Shown here in pieces: positions 1 through 8,246 of a stretch of 64,000 nucleotides of DNA; the first letter of the stretch is position 1; the number at the start of each line of letters is the position of its first letter. The notes under the pieces were generated by a model. That model saw only the letters and a list, made by a program, of their open reading frames with translations, did not search any database and was not told where the DNA came from. A program made the position numbers and the translations under genes. Source of the DNA: Nibrella viscosa (lineage in GTDB: Bacteria; Bacteroidota; Bacteroidia; Cytophagales; Spirosomataceae); the NCBI RefSeq assembly GCF_039541875.1, contig NZ_BAABHB010000010.1, positions 124,001 through 188,000 on the forward strand, given 5' to 3'.

Positions 1-1002
1 ACGTTTGTCGGTAAAGAAGATGCCTTCCTGCTGAACTACGGCTATCAGGGTGTGATGTCGGCCATCGAAGCCATCGTCGACCACCGCGATGTGATCGTCT
101 ACGATGCCGAGTGCCACGCATGCCTGATTGACGGGATTCGCCTGCATAAAGCCAAGATGGGCGAGTACTACAAGTTCAATCACAACGATATGGTCAGCCT
201 GGAGAAAAACCTGCAGCGGGCCACCAAAAAAGCCGCCGAAAAAGGCGGTGGTATCCTGGTGATTACCGAGGGCGTATTTGGTATGTCGGGGAAAATCGGT
301 AGCCTGGATAAGATTGTTAAGCTGAAAGAAACCTATAAATTCCGCCTGCTGGTCGACGATGCCCATGGCTTTGGTACGATGGGCGAAACCGGGGCGGGTG
401 TCGGCGAACTGCTGGGTTGTCAGGACGGTATCGACCTGTACTTCTCCACGTTTGCCAAGTCGATGGCAGCCATCGGGGCTTTCATTGCCGCCGATCACGA
501 CGTCATCATGTACCTGAAGTACAACATGCGCTCACAGACCTACGCCAAGGCGCTGCCCATGCCGTATGTAGTGGGTGCCCTGAAGCGGCTGGAACTGATT
601 CGCAACCATCCCGAGCTGCGGGAGAAGCTGTGGGAGAACGTCCGGGCGTTGCAGAATGGTCTGCGCGAGCGGGGTTTCAATATTGGGGATACGGCCTCGC
701 CGGTAACGCCGGTGCTGCTGCACAGCGAAGGTGGCGTGCCGGAAGCCTCGGCTATGGTTCGGGACCTGCGCGAAAATAAAGGCGTTTTCTGCTCCATTGT
801 CGTCTACCCGGTTGTTCCGAAGGATGTAATCATGCTGCGAATCATCCCAACAGCGGCTCATTCGCTCGACGATGTACAGTATACGTTGGAAGCTTTTACT
901 GAAGTTGCCGAAAAGCTACAAAAAGGCTACTACCGAGAAAATGTTGGGCTTGCCATAGCACCAGAGGTAACATCCGTACATGCCGGAACGGCCGCTGAAT
1001 AA
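1..1002 (+). CDS. Serine palmitoyltransferase / alpha-oxoamine synthase family enzyme, 5' truncated by window edge
   Basis: PLP-dependent fold-type I enzyme that condenses an acyl thioester with an amino acid. In Bacteroidota this branch is usually the serine palmitoyltransferase that starts sphingolipid synthesis; KBL and BioF are close relatives. The reading frame is open from base 1 (YGYQG motif near the edge), so the true start lies outside the window; the GTG at 52 is internal. Visible features: the cofactor region DDAHGFGTMGETG, and the PLP lysine in STFAKSMAA (codon 457-459). The C-terminal tail is short and unremarkable. Family assignment is firm; the choice of serine palmitoyltransferase over other oxoamine synthases is inference. 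Confidence 0.8.
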   Translation, partial: TFVGKEDAFLLNYGYQGVMSAIEAIVDHRDVIVYDAECHACLIDGIRLHKAKMGEYYKFNHNDMVSLEKNLQRATKKAAEKGGGILVITEGVFGMSGKIGSLDKIVKLKETYKFRLLVDDAHGFGTMGETGAGVGELLGCQDGIDLYFSTFAKSMAAIGAFIAADHDVIMYLKYNMRSQTYAKALPMPYVVGALKRLELIRNHPELREKLWENVRALQNGLRERGFNIGDTASPVTPVLLHSEGGVPEASAMVRDLRENKGVFCSIVVYPVVPKDVIMLRIIPTAAHSLDDVQYTLEAFTEVAEKLQKGYYRENVGLAIAPEVTSVHAGTAAE

Positions 1003-1078
1003 ATGAAGATACGTGGGGTTGGATTTTTTGCCTATTTTTTTGGCTTGTCTATTGCGGTGAATGTCGGAATGCTTATAT

Positions 1079-1107
1079 TTCCGCAGAAAACCGCGTTTTT
1101 AGCGGAA
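1079..1107. other. Hairpin between the oxoamine synthase and H1-like genes
   Basis: Arms 1079-1084 and 1102-1107 pair (TTCCGC/GCGGAA), with a second internal stem 1087-1091/1095-1099. A T-run follows eight bases later (1115-1120), so it could end the upstream transcript or lie in the leader of the H1-like gene. No clear promoter element was found nearby. Confidence 0.35.
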
Positions 1108-1148
1108 TTAGGGCATTTTTTCACAATCTAAACCCCATTCGTATCGCT

Positions 1149-1334
1149 ATGACACGTTTTGAGGAAGTAAAAAATCTGGTGATGTCACTGGAAGGTGATT
1201 TCGAGAAGTTCTACGAAAAGAACAACCAGGCCGCCGGCACCAGAGTACGCAAGGGCATGCAAGACCTGAAGACTCTGGCCCAAACGATCCGGTCAGAAGT
1301 TCAGGATAAGAAGAACGAAGCCGCTAAGGCGTAA
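1149..1334 (+). CDS. Histone H1-like DNA-associated protein (Hc1-like, Bacteroidota type)
   Basis: A 61-residue, Lys/Glu-rich helical protein with conserved phrases of the Bacteroidota H1-like family (SLEGDFEKFY, GTRVRKGMQDLK). Proteins of this family are annotated as chromatin-associated by distant similarity to chlamydial Hc1; direct DNA binding in this group is weakly documented. This copy lacks the long Lys/Ala tail of true H1 proteins, so it is essentially only the N-terminal helical part. It is monocistronic, with its own strong terminator directly downstream. Confidence 0.8.
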   Translation: MTRFEEVKNLVMSLEGDFEKFYEKNNQAAGTRVRKGMQDLKTLAQTIRSEVQDKKNEAAKA

Positions 1335-1351
1335 CACCTGCCCATTTACTG

Positions 1352-1386
1352 GCCCGCCGGATCTCCTCCGGCGGGCTTTCTGTTTT
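1352..1386 (+). terminator. Rho-independent terminator of the H1-like gene
   Basis: Perfect 10-bp GC-rich stem, 1352-1361 with 1367-1376, five-base loop, followed by TTTCTGTTTTT. It sits between convergent genes and could also serve the MaoC gene on the other strand. Confidence 0.9.
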
Positions 1387-1796
1387 TAGAGCTTCTCCCG
1401 GTGCATTAGCGTTGCCAAGCCGCGGGTAGTTACTTTACCCGTCTGCGCATCGCGTATGTCGGTAGATACTTCGGCGATATGTTTTTCCGGATTGACCGAC
1501 TTCACCGTAAATACGGCTTCGTAATCTGTGTCTACAAACATCGGTCGGAGAAACTCCAGCGTCTGACCCAGGTAGACCGAGCCGTAACCGGGAAACTCGG
1601 TACCCAGCACTTTAGTAAAGATACTGGCCCCAAGCATTCCGTGAATAATTGGACGTTTGAACGGAGTCTGAGCGGCAAAATCAGCGTCGAGGTGCAGCGG
1701 GTTGTTGTCGCCGGTCACCCGCGCAAAGTTTTCCACATCGGCCTGGGAGAACCGGAAGGCGTGCCGGTACTCGGCATTTAACGCAAATGGGGGCAT
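1386..1796 (-). CDS. MaoC-like (R)-specific enoyl-CoA hydratase
   Basis: A 136-residue single hot-dog domain protein. The hydratase signature is present: Asp30 and His35 in TGDNNPLHLD, followed by the conserved PIIHGMLGASIF stretch. MaoC proteins of this size hydrate trans-2-enoyl-CoA to (R)-3-hydroxyacyl-CoA (PhaJ type), linking beta-oxidation with other lipid routes; the chain-length range cannot be read from sequence. No fatty-acid genes lie beside it. It is probably transcribed alone. Confidence 0.85.
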   Translation of the reverse strand: MPPFALNAEYRHAFRFSQADVENFARVTGDNNPLHLDADFAAQTPFKRPIIHGMLGASIFTKVLGTEFPGYGSVYLGQTLEFLRPMFVDTDYEAVFTVKSVNPEKHIAEVSTDIRDAQTGKVTTRGLATLMHREKL

Positions 1797-1847
1797 AGTA
1801 TAGCAGGGATTCTTTTGTTGATAGCCGCAAGTTAGCGCAATTACCGG

Positions 1848-2282
1848 TTAACTGGAATGGTCGCTGACAATCACCCAGCGGCCACCCCGCTTCTGCCAGA
1901 GCAGCGTAAACGACCCACCGGCATCGCCAATCTCCGGCCGTGTCAGGTGCCAGCGCCCAATAACATACGCCACATTGGGTGCCGGAAAGGTTAGTCGGAC
2001 AATATCAAATTTCAGCGTTCCCATCGAGGCCCGGTCGGGATACCGTTTGCGGTAATTGGACAAGGTGGCTTCGTAGCCGTAGGTAACTCCCACCTTGCCG
2101 ATGAAGGTTAGCGAATCGGATTTCCAGTAACCTTCCATAAACTTATCGACGTTACCGGCGTTCCAGTCGCTGGTCTGCCGGTCCAGAATGGCCAGAATGG
2201 CTTTGCGGTCGGCTGCGCTCTGGCCATAGGCAGTCAGGCTAAATACCCCCCAGAGTAGCAGGGTCAGTCGTACTATGCTCAT
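1848..2282 (-). CDS. Secreted NTF2-like (SnoaL / DUF4440-type) protein
   Basis: A 144-residue protein with an N-terminal signal peptide (hydrophobic stretch about 4-18, cleavage near AYG-QSAAD) and one NTF2-like alpha+beta cone: helix with DWNAGNVDKFMEGYW, then strands ending LLWQKRGGRWVIVSDHSS. This is the layout of DUF4440/SnoaL-like periplasmic proteins, most of which have no known substrate. No catalytic residues can be assigned. Divergent from the micro-protein gene starting at 2315. Confidence 0.7.
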   Translation of the reverse strand: MSIVRLTLLLWGVFSLTAYGQSAADRKAILAILDRQTSDWNAGNVDKFMEGYWKSDSLTFIGKVGVTYGYEATLSNYRKRYPDRASMGTLKFDIVRLTFPAPNVAYVIGRWHLTRPEIGDAGGSFTLLWQKRGGRWVIVSDHSS

Positions 2283-2314
2283 TTTTCGCGAACTTTGTCT
2301 AATCCGCTAAAGCT

Positions 2315-2428
2315 ATGAAACAGATTCGGGACTTTTACGAAAAATATAAACCATACGTCTTTGCCGACGGTTGGTACTACATCTTTATCCTAGTGTTCAT
2401 CATCTTTCTATTTATCTTTTTTTCCTGA
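2315..2428 (+). CDS. 37-residue single-pass membrane micro-protein
   Basis: Short frame with ATG at 2315 and TGA at 2426-2428. The product has a charged amphipathic N-terminus (KQIRDFYEKYKPY) and a hydrophobic, Phe/Ile-rich C-terminal segment, typical of a small tail-anchored membrane protein. The segment is too well organised to look like random intergenic sequence. It is in the same frame as the lipid kinase that follows: only the TGA separates them, and the kinase's TTG start is the next codon. It may act as a membrane anchor or partner of the kinase, or be its leader if the TGA is read through. No named family recognised. Confidence 0.55.
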   Translation: MKQIRDFYEKYKPYVFADGWYYIFILVFIIFLFIFFS

Positions 2429-3307
2429 TTGGCCGCATCTCCAGACTTACTGACCCTTGTAAACCCTCTGTCGGGAACCTTATCGCCGGAACAGAAAGAC
2501 GTTCTGATTGAGTATCTGGTGCAGCAGGCAGATGAAATGGGCTATATACCGGAGGTTGTCATCACAAAATACCCCGGCCACGCCACCGAACTGGCTACGC
2601 ATGCGGTGCAACGTGGTATCCGCCGGATAATTGCTATTGGGGGCGATGGTACGGTCAACGAAATCGCCCGCGCGCTCCGCCATACCGCTACCGCTCTGGG
2701 CATTGTCCCAATCGGCTCCGGCAATGGGCTGGCCCGACATTTAGGCATACCGTTAGTACCTAAAGAGGCTGTTCTGAAAGCCCTGCACGGCCGCCCGGTG
2801 GTGATCGATAGCGGGGAGATAAACGGACACCCTTTTTTCTGCACGGCCGGCTTTGGCTTTGAAGCCGTAGTGGCGCATGAGTTTGCCCGCCAGCCGGTAC
2901 GGGGCCTGACCACCTACGCCCGTACCGCCTATCAGCTATTCTGGCAGTACCAGCCGGAGCCGCTGCTGGTGAATGGGCAGGAGAAAAAACTCTTTACGCT
3001 GACCTTTGCCAATGCAGCTCAGTTCGGCAACAACGCCTGGATTGCCCCGAAAGCAAATATTGCCGATGGCCTGCTGGAGCAGTGCGAACTCCAGCCGTTT
3101 TCGCTGCAATCAGTGGTAACACTCTTCTGGCAGCTCTTCCACCGCACCCTGCACGAATCAGCGTATTACCGCTCTGAAGCCATCCGAACGGCCACTATAC
3201 AGGGGAGAAAACCACTGCTCATTCACGCCGATGGCGAACCCATTATTGTACCCTCGGATACCTGCCAGGTTCGGGTCCTGCCGAACAGCTTGCTGGTGCT
3301 GTTGTAA
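2429..3307 (+). CDS. YegS/DAGK-family lipid kinase
   Basis: A 292-residue diacylglycerol/sphingosine-kinase-like enzyme that phosphorylates a lipid hydroxyl with ATP at the inner membrane. Visible motifs: LVNPLSG at the N-terminus, the nucleotide-binding GGDGTVNE, and GSGNGLARHLGI. Full length for the family. A TTG start at 2429 is the only plausible one: the codon before it is the TGA of the micro-protein in the same frame, and the first conserved motif begins about ten residues in. Translational coupling with the micro-protein is likely. The substrate is unknown; with a sphingolipid-type enzyme at the window start, a sphingoid or ceramide substrate is possible but unproven. Confidence 0.85.
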   Translation: MAASPDLLTLVNPLSGTLSPEQKDVLIEYLVQQADEMGYIPEVVITKYPGHATELATHAVQRGIRRIIAIGGDGTVNEIARALRHTATALGIVPIGSGNGLARHLGIPLVPKEAVLKALHGRPVVIDSGEINGHPFFCTAGFGFEAVVAHEFARQPVRGLTTYARTAYQLFWQYQPEPLLVNGQEKKLFTLTFANAAQFGNNAWIAPKANIADGLLEQCELQPFSLQSVVTLFWQLFHRTLHESAYYRSEAIRTATIQGRKPLLIHADGEPIIVPSDTCQVRVLPNSLLVLL

Positions 3308-3364
3308 GCTGGGACGGTAAGAAAGCAGCCCCTCCGTCTTTATACAGGGAACCCTTTTTATTCC

Positions 3365-4765
3365 ATGAAGGCATTGCTAAAAATCGGTATCTACCTGGTA
3401 CTTACCATTGGTGGGCTATATGCTGCATCGGCCCAATCAGGCCCAAGGCGTAAACCCAACATCATCTATATTTTAGCCGATGATCTGGGGTATGGCGATC
3501 TGGCCTGCTACGGGCAGAAAGTGATTCAAACCCCTAATCTGGACCGGATGGCACGGGAAGGCATGCGCTTTACGCAACATTACGCCGGCAGTACGGTCTG
3601 TGCTCCTTCGCGCTCTGCCCTGATGACGGGGCTGCATACCGGCCATACCCGCATCCGGGGTAATGCCCGGTTTCCGCTGCTGCCGGAGGACAAAACGGTA
3701 GCGGAGTACCTGAAAGAAGCCGGCTATACCACCGCCCTCATCGGGAAGTGGGGCCTTGGCGAAGACGGCTCGTCGGGAGTACCCCGCAAACAGGGATTCG
3801 ATTATTTCTACGGATACCTCAATCAGACCCACGCCCATAATCATTTTCCGGATTTTCTCTGGCGGAACGAAGAAAAGGTCCGGCTGGCCAATGAGGTTGT
3901 TTATGCAGAGAGTGGCGGGGTCAAGGGCATTGGTTCGGCGGCTACCAAACGGGTGGAGTGGACGCAGGATCTGTTTACCAAAGAGGCTTTGCAGTTTATC
4001 GAGCAATCGAAACAATCGCCTTTTTTCCTGTACCTGAGCTATGTAGCGCCCCATGCCAACAATGAACACCGGCTGGCGAGCCCGCATGGGATGGAAGTGC
4101 CCGACTACGGCCCCTACGCCAACCGTGATTTTTCGGATGTGCAGAAAGGCTTAGCCGCCAGTATCACCAAACTGGATGCCGATGTGGGCAGCCTGCTGGC
4201 TAAACTGAACGAATTGAAGCTGGACGAAAATACCCTGGTCATTTTCACCAGCGACAATGGCCCCCATGCCGAGGGCGGTAATGACCCCGCGTATTTCAAC
4301 AGCAGTGGTGGCCTGCGCGGCATCAAACGCGATCTGTACGAGGGCGGTATCCGGGTGCCGATGATTACCCGCTGGCCCGGAAAAATTAAAGCGGGTGCGG
4401 TAACCAGCCACCCCTCTGCCTTCTGGGACTTTCTGCCCACGGCCTGCGCCCTGGCCGGAATTCAGCCGTCGACCCAGATCGACGGTATTTCGTACCTGCC
4501 TACACTTCTGGGCAAGGGAACCCAGAAACAGCATCCGTACCTGTACTGGGAGTTTCACGAACAGGGCCGCAAGCAGGCCGTTCGGCAGGGGAATTATAAG
4601 CTCATCTCCCTGCTGAAAGACAACCAATGGGAACTGTACGATCTGAGCCGCGACCCCGCCGAGCAGCAGAATATAGCCGCCCAACATCCCGCAGTTGTGA
4701 GCCGTCTGAAAAGCATAATGACGGAGGCTCGTGTACCATCGGAGGAGTTTCCGTTCACCCAATAA
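3365..4765 (+). CDS. Secreted sulfatase (arylsulfatase A-type, S1 family)
   Basis: A 466-residue sulfatase with a signal peptide (about 1-24, ending SAQSGP). The formylglycine site CAPSR is present with Cys79, so maturation by an anaerobic or aerobic FGE is expected. Metal-binding DDLGYGD near the N-terminus, TGLHTGHTRIRGN after the active site, and IFTSDNGPH in the middle fit S1 sulfatases. It removes sulfate esters from sulfated glycans or aryl sulfates in the periplasm. It forms a two-gene unit with the next sulfatase, 17 bp downstream. Substrate cannot be determined from sequence. Confidence 0.92.
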   Translation: MKALLKIGIYLVLTIGGLYAASAQSGPRRKPNIIYILADDLGYGDLACYGQKVIQTPNLDRMAREGMRFTQHYAGSTVCAPSRSALMTGLHTGHTRIRGNARFPLLPEDKTVAEYLKEAGYTTALIGKWGLGEDGSSGVPRKQGFDYFYGYLNQTHAHNHFPDFLWRNEEKVRLANEVVYAESGGVKGIGSAATKRVEWTQDLFTKEALQFIEQSKQSPFFLYLSYVAPHANNEHRLASPHGMEVPDYGPYANRDFSDVQKGLAASITKLDADVGSLLAKLNELKLDENTLVIFTSDNGPHAEGGNDPAYFNSSGGLRGIKRDLYEGGIRVPMITRWPGKIKAGAVTSHPSAFWDFLPTACALAGIQPSTQIDGISYLPTLLGKGTQKQHPYLYWEFHEQGRKQAVRQGNYKLISLLKDNQWELYDLSRDPAEQQNIAAQHPAVVSRLKSIMTEARVPSEEFPFTQ

Positions 4766-4782
4766 CCAATTCTGACCTGCTT

Positions 4783-6465
4783 ATGAACGTCCGTTCCGCC
4801 TTGTTCGTCCTGCTGGTTGCGGCTGCCTGGCTGGCGTCGGGCTGGGTATCTGTACCCAACCCGCCGGCAGAAGCGCCACTCCCGCAGCGGCCCAATATCC
4901 TCTGGCTGTCCTGCGAGGATATGTCGCCCCGGCTGAGCTGTTACGGCGACTCAACCGTTCTTACACCCAATATCGACCGGCTGGCGCGGGAGGGCGTTCG
5001 GTACACCAATGTGTTCTGCACGGCGGGGGTGTGTGCCCCGAGCCGCAACGCCATCATTACGGGCATGTACCAGACCAGCACCGGTGGCCACAACATGCGG
5101 ACCCTGTACGATACGTATCCGCAGCAGACCGGGCTACCCAAAACCTATTCGGTGGTGATGCCGCCGGCGGTAAAAGCCTTTCCCGAATACCTGCGGGCGG
5201 CTGATTACTACACCACCAACAATGCCAAAACGGATTACCAGTTTGAGGAACCGCCCACCGTTTGGGACGAAGTCGGCAACAAAGCCCACTGGCGCAACCG
5301 CACCGGCGAAGCAGCCAAACGGCCGTTCTTCGCGATCTTTAACAACGTGGTCACCCACGAATCGCAGGTTTGGGTCCGCAAAGACAAGCCCTTGCGGGCC
5401 GACCCGGCCAACATTAAGGTGCCACCCTATTACCCCGACACCAAAACCGTGCGGCAGGACATGGCCCGGTTCTACAGCAATATTCGGGAGATGGACGACT
5501 GGGTGGGTGATCTGCTGAAACAGCTTGACGACGATGGTCTGCTCGACAATACCATTATCTTTTTCTGGTCGGACCACGGCGATGGCCTGCCCTTTGTGAA
5601 GCGCGAGATTTACGACCGGGGGCTGCGGGTGCCGCTGATTGTCCGTTTTCCGAATCGCCAATTTGCCGGCACAACCCGTAATGAGCTTATTTCCATGATC
5701 GACCTGGCCCCCACGGTGCTGACGCTAGCCGGGGTGAAGCCACCAGCGTATATGCAGGGGCAGGCTTTTCTGGACCCTCAGACCGGTAACCGGCCCCAGC
5801 GCATCCAGCCGCGCCGGTACATCTTTGCCGCCCGCGACCGACTCGATTCGGAATACGACCGCGTCCGGACCGTACATGATGGCCGTTACCAGTACATCCG
5901 CAATTTTTACCCGGAGCGTCCGCTCTACATGGATATTGCCTACCGCCGGCAGCAACCCATGATGGCCGAAATGCTTCAGTTGCGCGATGCCGGCCAACTA
6001 AATGCCGTACAGATGAACTGGTTCCGCAAAACCAAGCCCGCCGAAGAGCTGTACGACCTCCAGTCTGACCCCTACCAGTTAACGAATCTAACCAATCAAC
6101 CAGCGCAGGCCGGGCACCTGAAGCGCTTGCGAAGCACAATGGATAACTGGCTGACAGACACCAGAGACCTGGGCGGAGTACCCGAGAAAGAACTGGTTCG
6201 CCGGATGTGGAACGGGCAGGACACCCCTCCGCTGACGGAAACGCCCCGGATTAGTCGCTCCGGCGAGCGGGTGACTATTAGCTGCCCAACCGAAGGGGCA
6301 TCTATCGGCTACAAAGTGTCGGGAGAAGATACGCACTGGCGGGTCTACCAGAAACCGGTTGCGGTAGCCACCGGGAAAACGGTAACGGCCATTGCCATGC
6401 GCATCGGGTATAGCCCAAGTCCGGAAATTACCTCAACCGGGTTACAGCAGGCCGAGAAGAAATAA
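4783..6465 (+). CDS. Secreted sulfatase (heparan N-sulfatase-like) with C-terminal beta-domain
   Basis: A 560-residue S1 sulfatase. An upstream extension of the frame overlaps the previous sulfatase; the ATG at 4783 is chosen because it gives a clean signal peptide (MNVRSALFVLLVAAAWLASG). Active-site CAPSR with Cys84, metal-binding region LWLSCEDMSPRLSCYGD, and WSDHGDGLP resemble the N-sulfoglucosamine sulfohydrolase branch. After the catalytic domain (to about residue 480) comes an extra segment of about 75 residues (ISCPTEGASIGYKVSG) that resembles the chitobiase/hexosaminidase C-terminal beta-sandwich. The tandem arrangement suggests two sulfatases for one sulfated glycan, but no lyase or hydrolase lies beside them. 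Confidence 0.9.
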   Translation: MNVRSALFVLLVAAAWLASGWVSVPNPPAEAPLPQRPNILWLSCEDMSPRLSCYGDSTVLTPNIDRLAREGVRYTNVFCTAGVCAPSRNAIITGMYQTSTGGHNMRTLYDTYPQQTGLPKTYSVVMPPAVKAFPEYLRAADYYTTNNAKTDYQFEEPPTVWDEVGNKAHWRNRTGEAAKRPFFAIFNNVVTHESQVWVRKDKPLRADPANIKVPPYYPDTKTVRQDMARFYSNIREMDDWVGDLLKQLDDDGLLDNTIIFFWSDHGDGLPFVKREIYDRGLRVPLIVRFPNRQFAGTTRNELISMIDLAPTVLTLAGVKPPAYMQGQAFLDPQTGNRPQRIQPRRYIFAARDRLDSEYDRVRTVHDGRYQYIRNFYPERPLYMDIAYRRQQPMMAEMLQLRDAGQLNAVQMNWFRKTKPAEELYDLQSDPYQLTNLTNQPAQAGHLKRLRSTMDNWLTDTRDLGGVPEKELVRRMWNGQDTPPLTETPRISRSGERVTISCPTEGASIGYKVSGEDTHWRVYQKPVAVATGKTVTAIAMRIGYSPSPEITSTGLQQAEKK

Positions 6466-6480
6466 CCAGGCACTGATGCC

Positions 6481-7230
6481 CTACTGCTTATTCGGAAACG
6501 GGATAATCAGCTTCTCTCCGCGCTGGGCGTAGTTGCGGTCCTTTTTGTTCGCTTTCATCAGCTGGTCAACCGTTACGCCGTATTTTTGCGCCACTACCCG
6601 GAGCACATCACCGGGACCAACGGTATGAACGGCCTTTATCTTTACGTTTAACCTGGTCATTCCGGCTTTAACATCGCTCTCCGTTATACCCGGGTTCAGG
6701 GCTTTCAGGGTATTAACCGACATATTATAGCGGGTAGCCACGCTGAACAGGGTTTCGCCGGCCGCAACCGTATGGGTATATGAAGTTCCACCAGGTTTTA
6801 CGGCAGCCGGGGCGGCTGCTTCCGGTTTTGGCTCTTCTTTGGGCTTAGCTACCTCTTTCGGCTTCTCGGCGGCTGGCTTAGCCACTTCGGTGTTTGTCGG
6901 CCCAGGCTCACTTTTTTCAGGCGTGGGCGCTACCGCATCGGCCGGTGGGGTGGCCTGCGACAGATCGACAGGGGCGGGGTCGGAGGAGGTCGGCGTGACT
7001 TCTTCCGGGGTCAGTACCTCCGGCTCAGTCTGCATGGCCAGCGATTGCCGGCTGGTGGAGTCGATCTGCACATTCGTGAACGCTTCTGAGCCGCCGGTAT
7101 CATCTTTTATGTATTCGTACCCAATGTACAATAAGGCCAGGATCATCAGTACCAGCACAGCCAGGGTGATCGCCGGCAGGTTAGACGTTTGGGGGGAGCG
7201 GCTATTGCCTTTTGACTGTTCGGTATTCAT
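6481..7230 (-). CDS. Membrane-anchored protein with two LysM domains
   Basis: A 249-residue protein: short cytoplasmic N-terminus, one transmembrane helix (about 19-38), a long Pro/Glu/Lys/Ala linker (about 60-148), then two LysM repeats (about 151-196, starting YTHTVAAGETLFSVA, and about 199-246, starting HTVGPGDVLRVVA). LysM modules bind N-acetylglucosamine polymers, so it probably spans the periplasm to peptidoglycan. No catalytic domain is present. Convergent with the second sulfatase (15-bp gap). The linker's PKPE-rich composition resembles TonB-type spacers. Confidence 0.85.
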   Translation of the reverse strand: MNTEQSKGNSRSPQTSNLPAITLAVLVLMILALLYIGYEYIKDDTGGSEAFTNVQIDSTSRQSLAMQTEPEVLTPEEVTPTSSDPAPVDLSQATPPADAVAPTPEKSEPGPTNTEVAKPAAEKPKEVAKPKEEPKPEAAAPAAVKPGGTSYTHTVAAGETLFSVATRYNMSVNTLKALNPGITESDVKAGMTRLNVKIKAVHTVGPGDVLRVVAQKYGVTVDQLMKANKKDRNYAQRGEKLIIPFPNKQ

Positions 7231-7313
7231 AAAAGCACGGTTAACGGTATGCTGCTTATAAAACGTTGAGAATGGAGCACTAAGTAAGCACTATTGCAAT
7301 ATCACACAAGAAA

Positions 7314-7811
7314 TTAGTGCTGGGCCCCGGAGGATTGGTGCAGATCCCGGCTCATCTCCTCCACTTTTGCTTTCAGTTCTTCTTTGTACGCTGCCAGCCG
7401 GTTGCCCACCGCCCCATCAAACGCACCGATAATCTGCGCAGCCAGAATGCCGGCGTTGCGGGCTCCGTTGAGGGCTACCGTAGCTACGGGTACTCCGGAA
7501 GGCATTTGCAGGATAGACAATACAGAGTCCCAGCCATCAATGGAGTTGGAAGACTTAACCGGCACCCCAATCACGGGCAGGGTGGTCAGCGAGGCTACCA
7601 TGCCGGGCAGGTGAGCGGCTCCGCCGGCCCCGGCCACAATGACTTTCAGCCCCCGGTCGCGGGCCGTTTTGGCGTATTCCACCATTTTCTCGGGTGTGCG
7701 GTGGGCCGATACGATGTCCATTTCGTACGCTACACCTAATTCTGTCAGGATGTCGGCGGCCTCCTGCATCACCTTGCGGTCGGAGAGGCTGCCCATAATA
7801 ATACCTACCAT
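7314..7811 (-). CDS. purE: N5-carboxyaminoimidazole ribonucleotide mutase PurE
   Basis: A 165-residue class I PurE. It converts N5-CAIR to CAIR in de novo purine synthesis. The N-terminal GIIMGSLSDRKVM, the active-site SAHRTPEKM and the loop AGAGGAAHLPGM are all intact, and length matches the family. Class I enzymes need PurK, which is not adjacent, so the partner must be elsewhere. The C-terminus carries a slightly longer charged helix (KEELKAKVEEMSRDLHQ). Confidence 0.95.
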   Translation of the reverse strand: MVGIIMGSLSDRKVMQEAADILTELGVAYEMDIVSAHRTPEKMVEYAKTARDRGLKVIVAGAGGAAHLPGMVASLTTLPVIGVPVKSSNSIDGWDSVLSILQMPSGVPVATVALNGARNAGILAAQIIGAFDGAVGNRLAAYKEELKAKVEEMSRDLHQSSGAQH

Positions 7812-7984
7812 TCAGCGAAACAAAACCTTGTTGTGCGAAATAACGGAGTTTCGGGCAGAGTTGAGCGGGAAAAGGGGTAAATTTTATTGAGGTAATGCAG
7901 TAGCCTTGGCATATACAAAAGAAACATGGCTAAACGTACCCGGTAAATACTGCCGTACGAAAACATCCTTTATGGTATTCGGCT

Positions 7985-7992
7985 TATCTTTG
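7985..7992 (+). promoter_or_regulatory. -7 promoter element of the DUF433/DUF5615 pair
   Basis: TATCTTTG matches the Bacteroidota -7 consensus TAnnTTTG exactly and lies 17 bases before the ATG at 8010. No convincing -33 TTTG box was seen at the usual 19-21 base spacing, so the promoter is judged on the -7 element only. Confidence 0.5.
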
Positions 7993-8009
7993 GATAAAAT
8001 AGCGTAATT

Positions 8010-8246
8010 ATGAACTGGCGTGATCATATACATTCAGACCCAGACGTCTTATTGGGAAAGCCAATAATAAAAGGGACACGAATTTCTGTTGAGCTTATAC
8101 TTGAATTATACGGTCAGGGTTGGACGGAGCAGATGATTCTGGAGAGTTACCCCAGGCTTACCCAAGACAGTTTAAGAGCCGTTTTCAATTACTTATCAGA
8201 ATGTTTACGGCAGGAATTATATTTTTCCTTTAAAGCAAGTGCCTGA
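8010..8246 (+). CDS. DUF433 antitoxin-like protein
   Basis: A 78-residue protein consisting of one DUF433 winged-helix-like domain: HSDPDVLLGKPIIKGTRISV is the family hallmark, followed by QGWTEQMILESYPRLTQ. DUF433 proteins occur upstream of PIN-like DUF5615 proteins and are considered VapB-like antitoxins. Here the stop codon overlaps the start of the DUF5615 gene by one base (TGATG), which implies translational coupling. The codon use and base composition are more AT-rich than neighbours, which fits a horizontally moving module. Confidence 0.85.
   Translation: MNWRDHIHSDPDVLLGKPIIKGTRISVELILELYGQGWTEQMILESYPRLTQDSLRAVFNYLSECLRQELYFSFKASA

Noticed and set aside
4627..4782. Upstream extension of the second sulfatase
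   Set aside because: It overlaps the first sulfatase in another frame, and only the start at 4783 gives a signal peptide.
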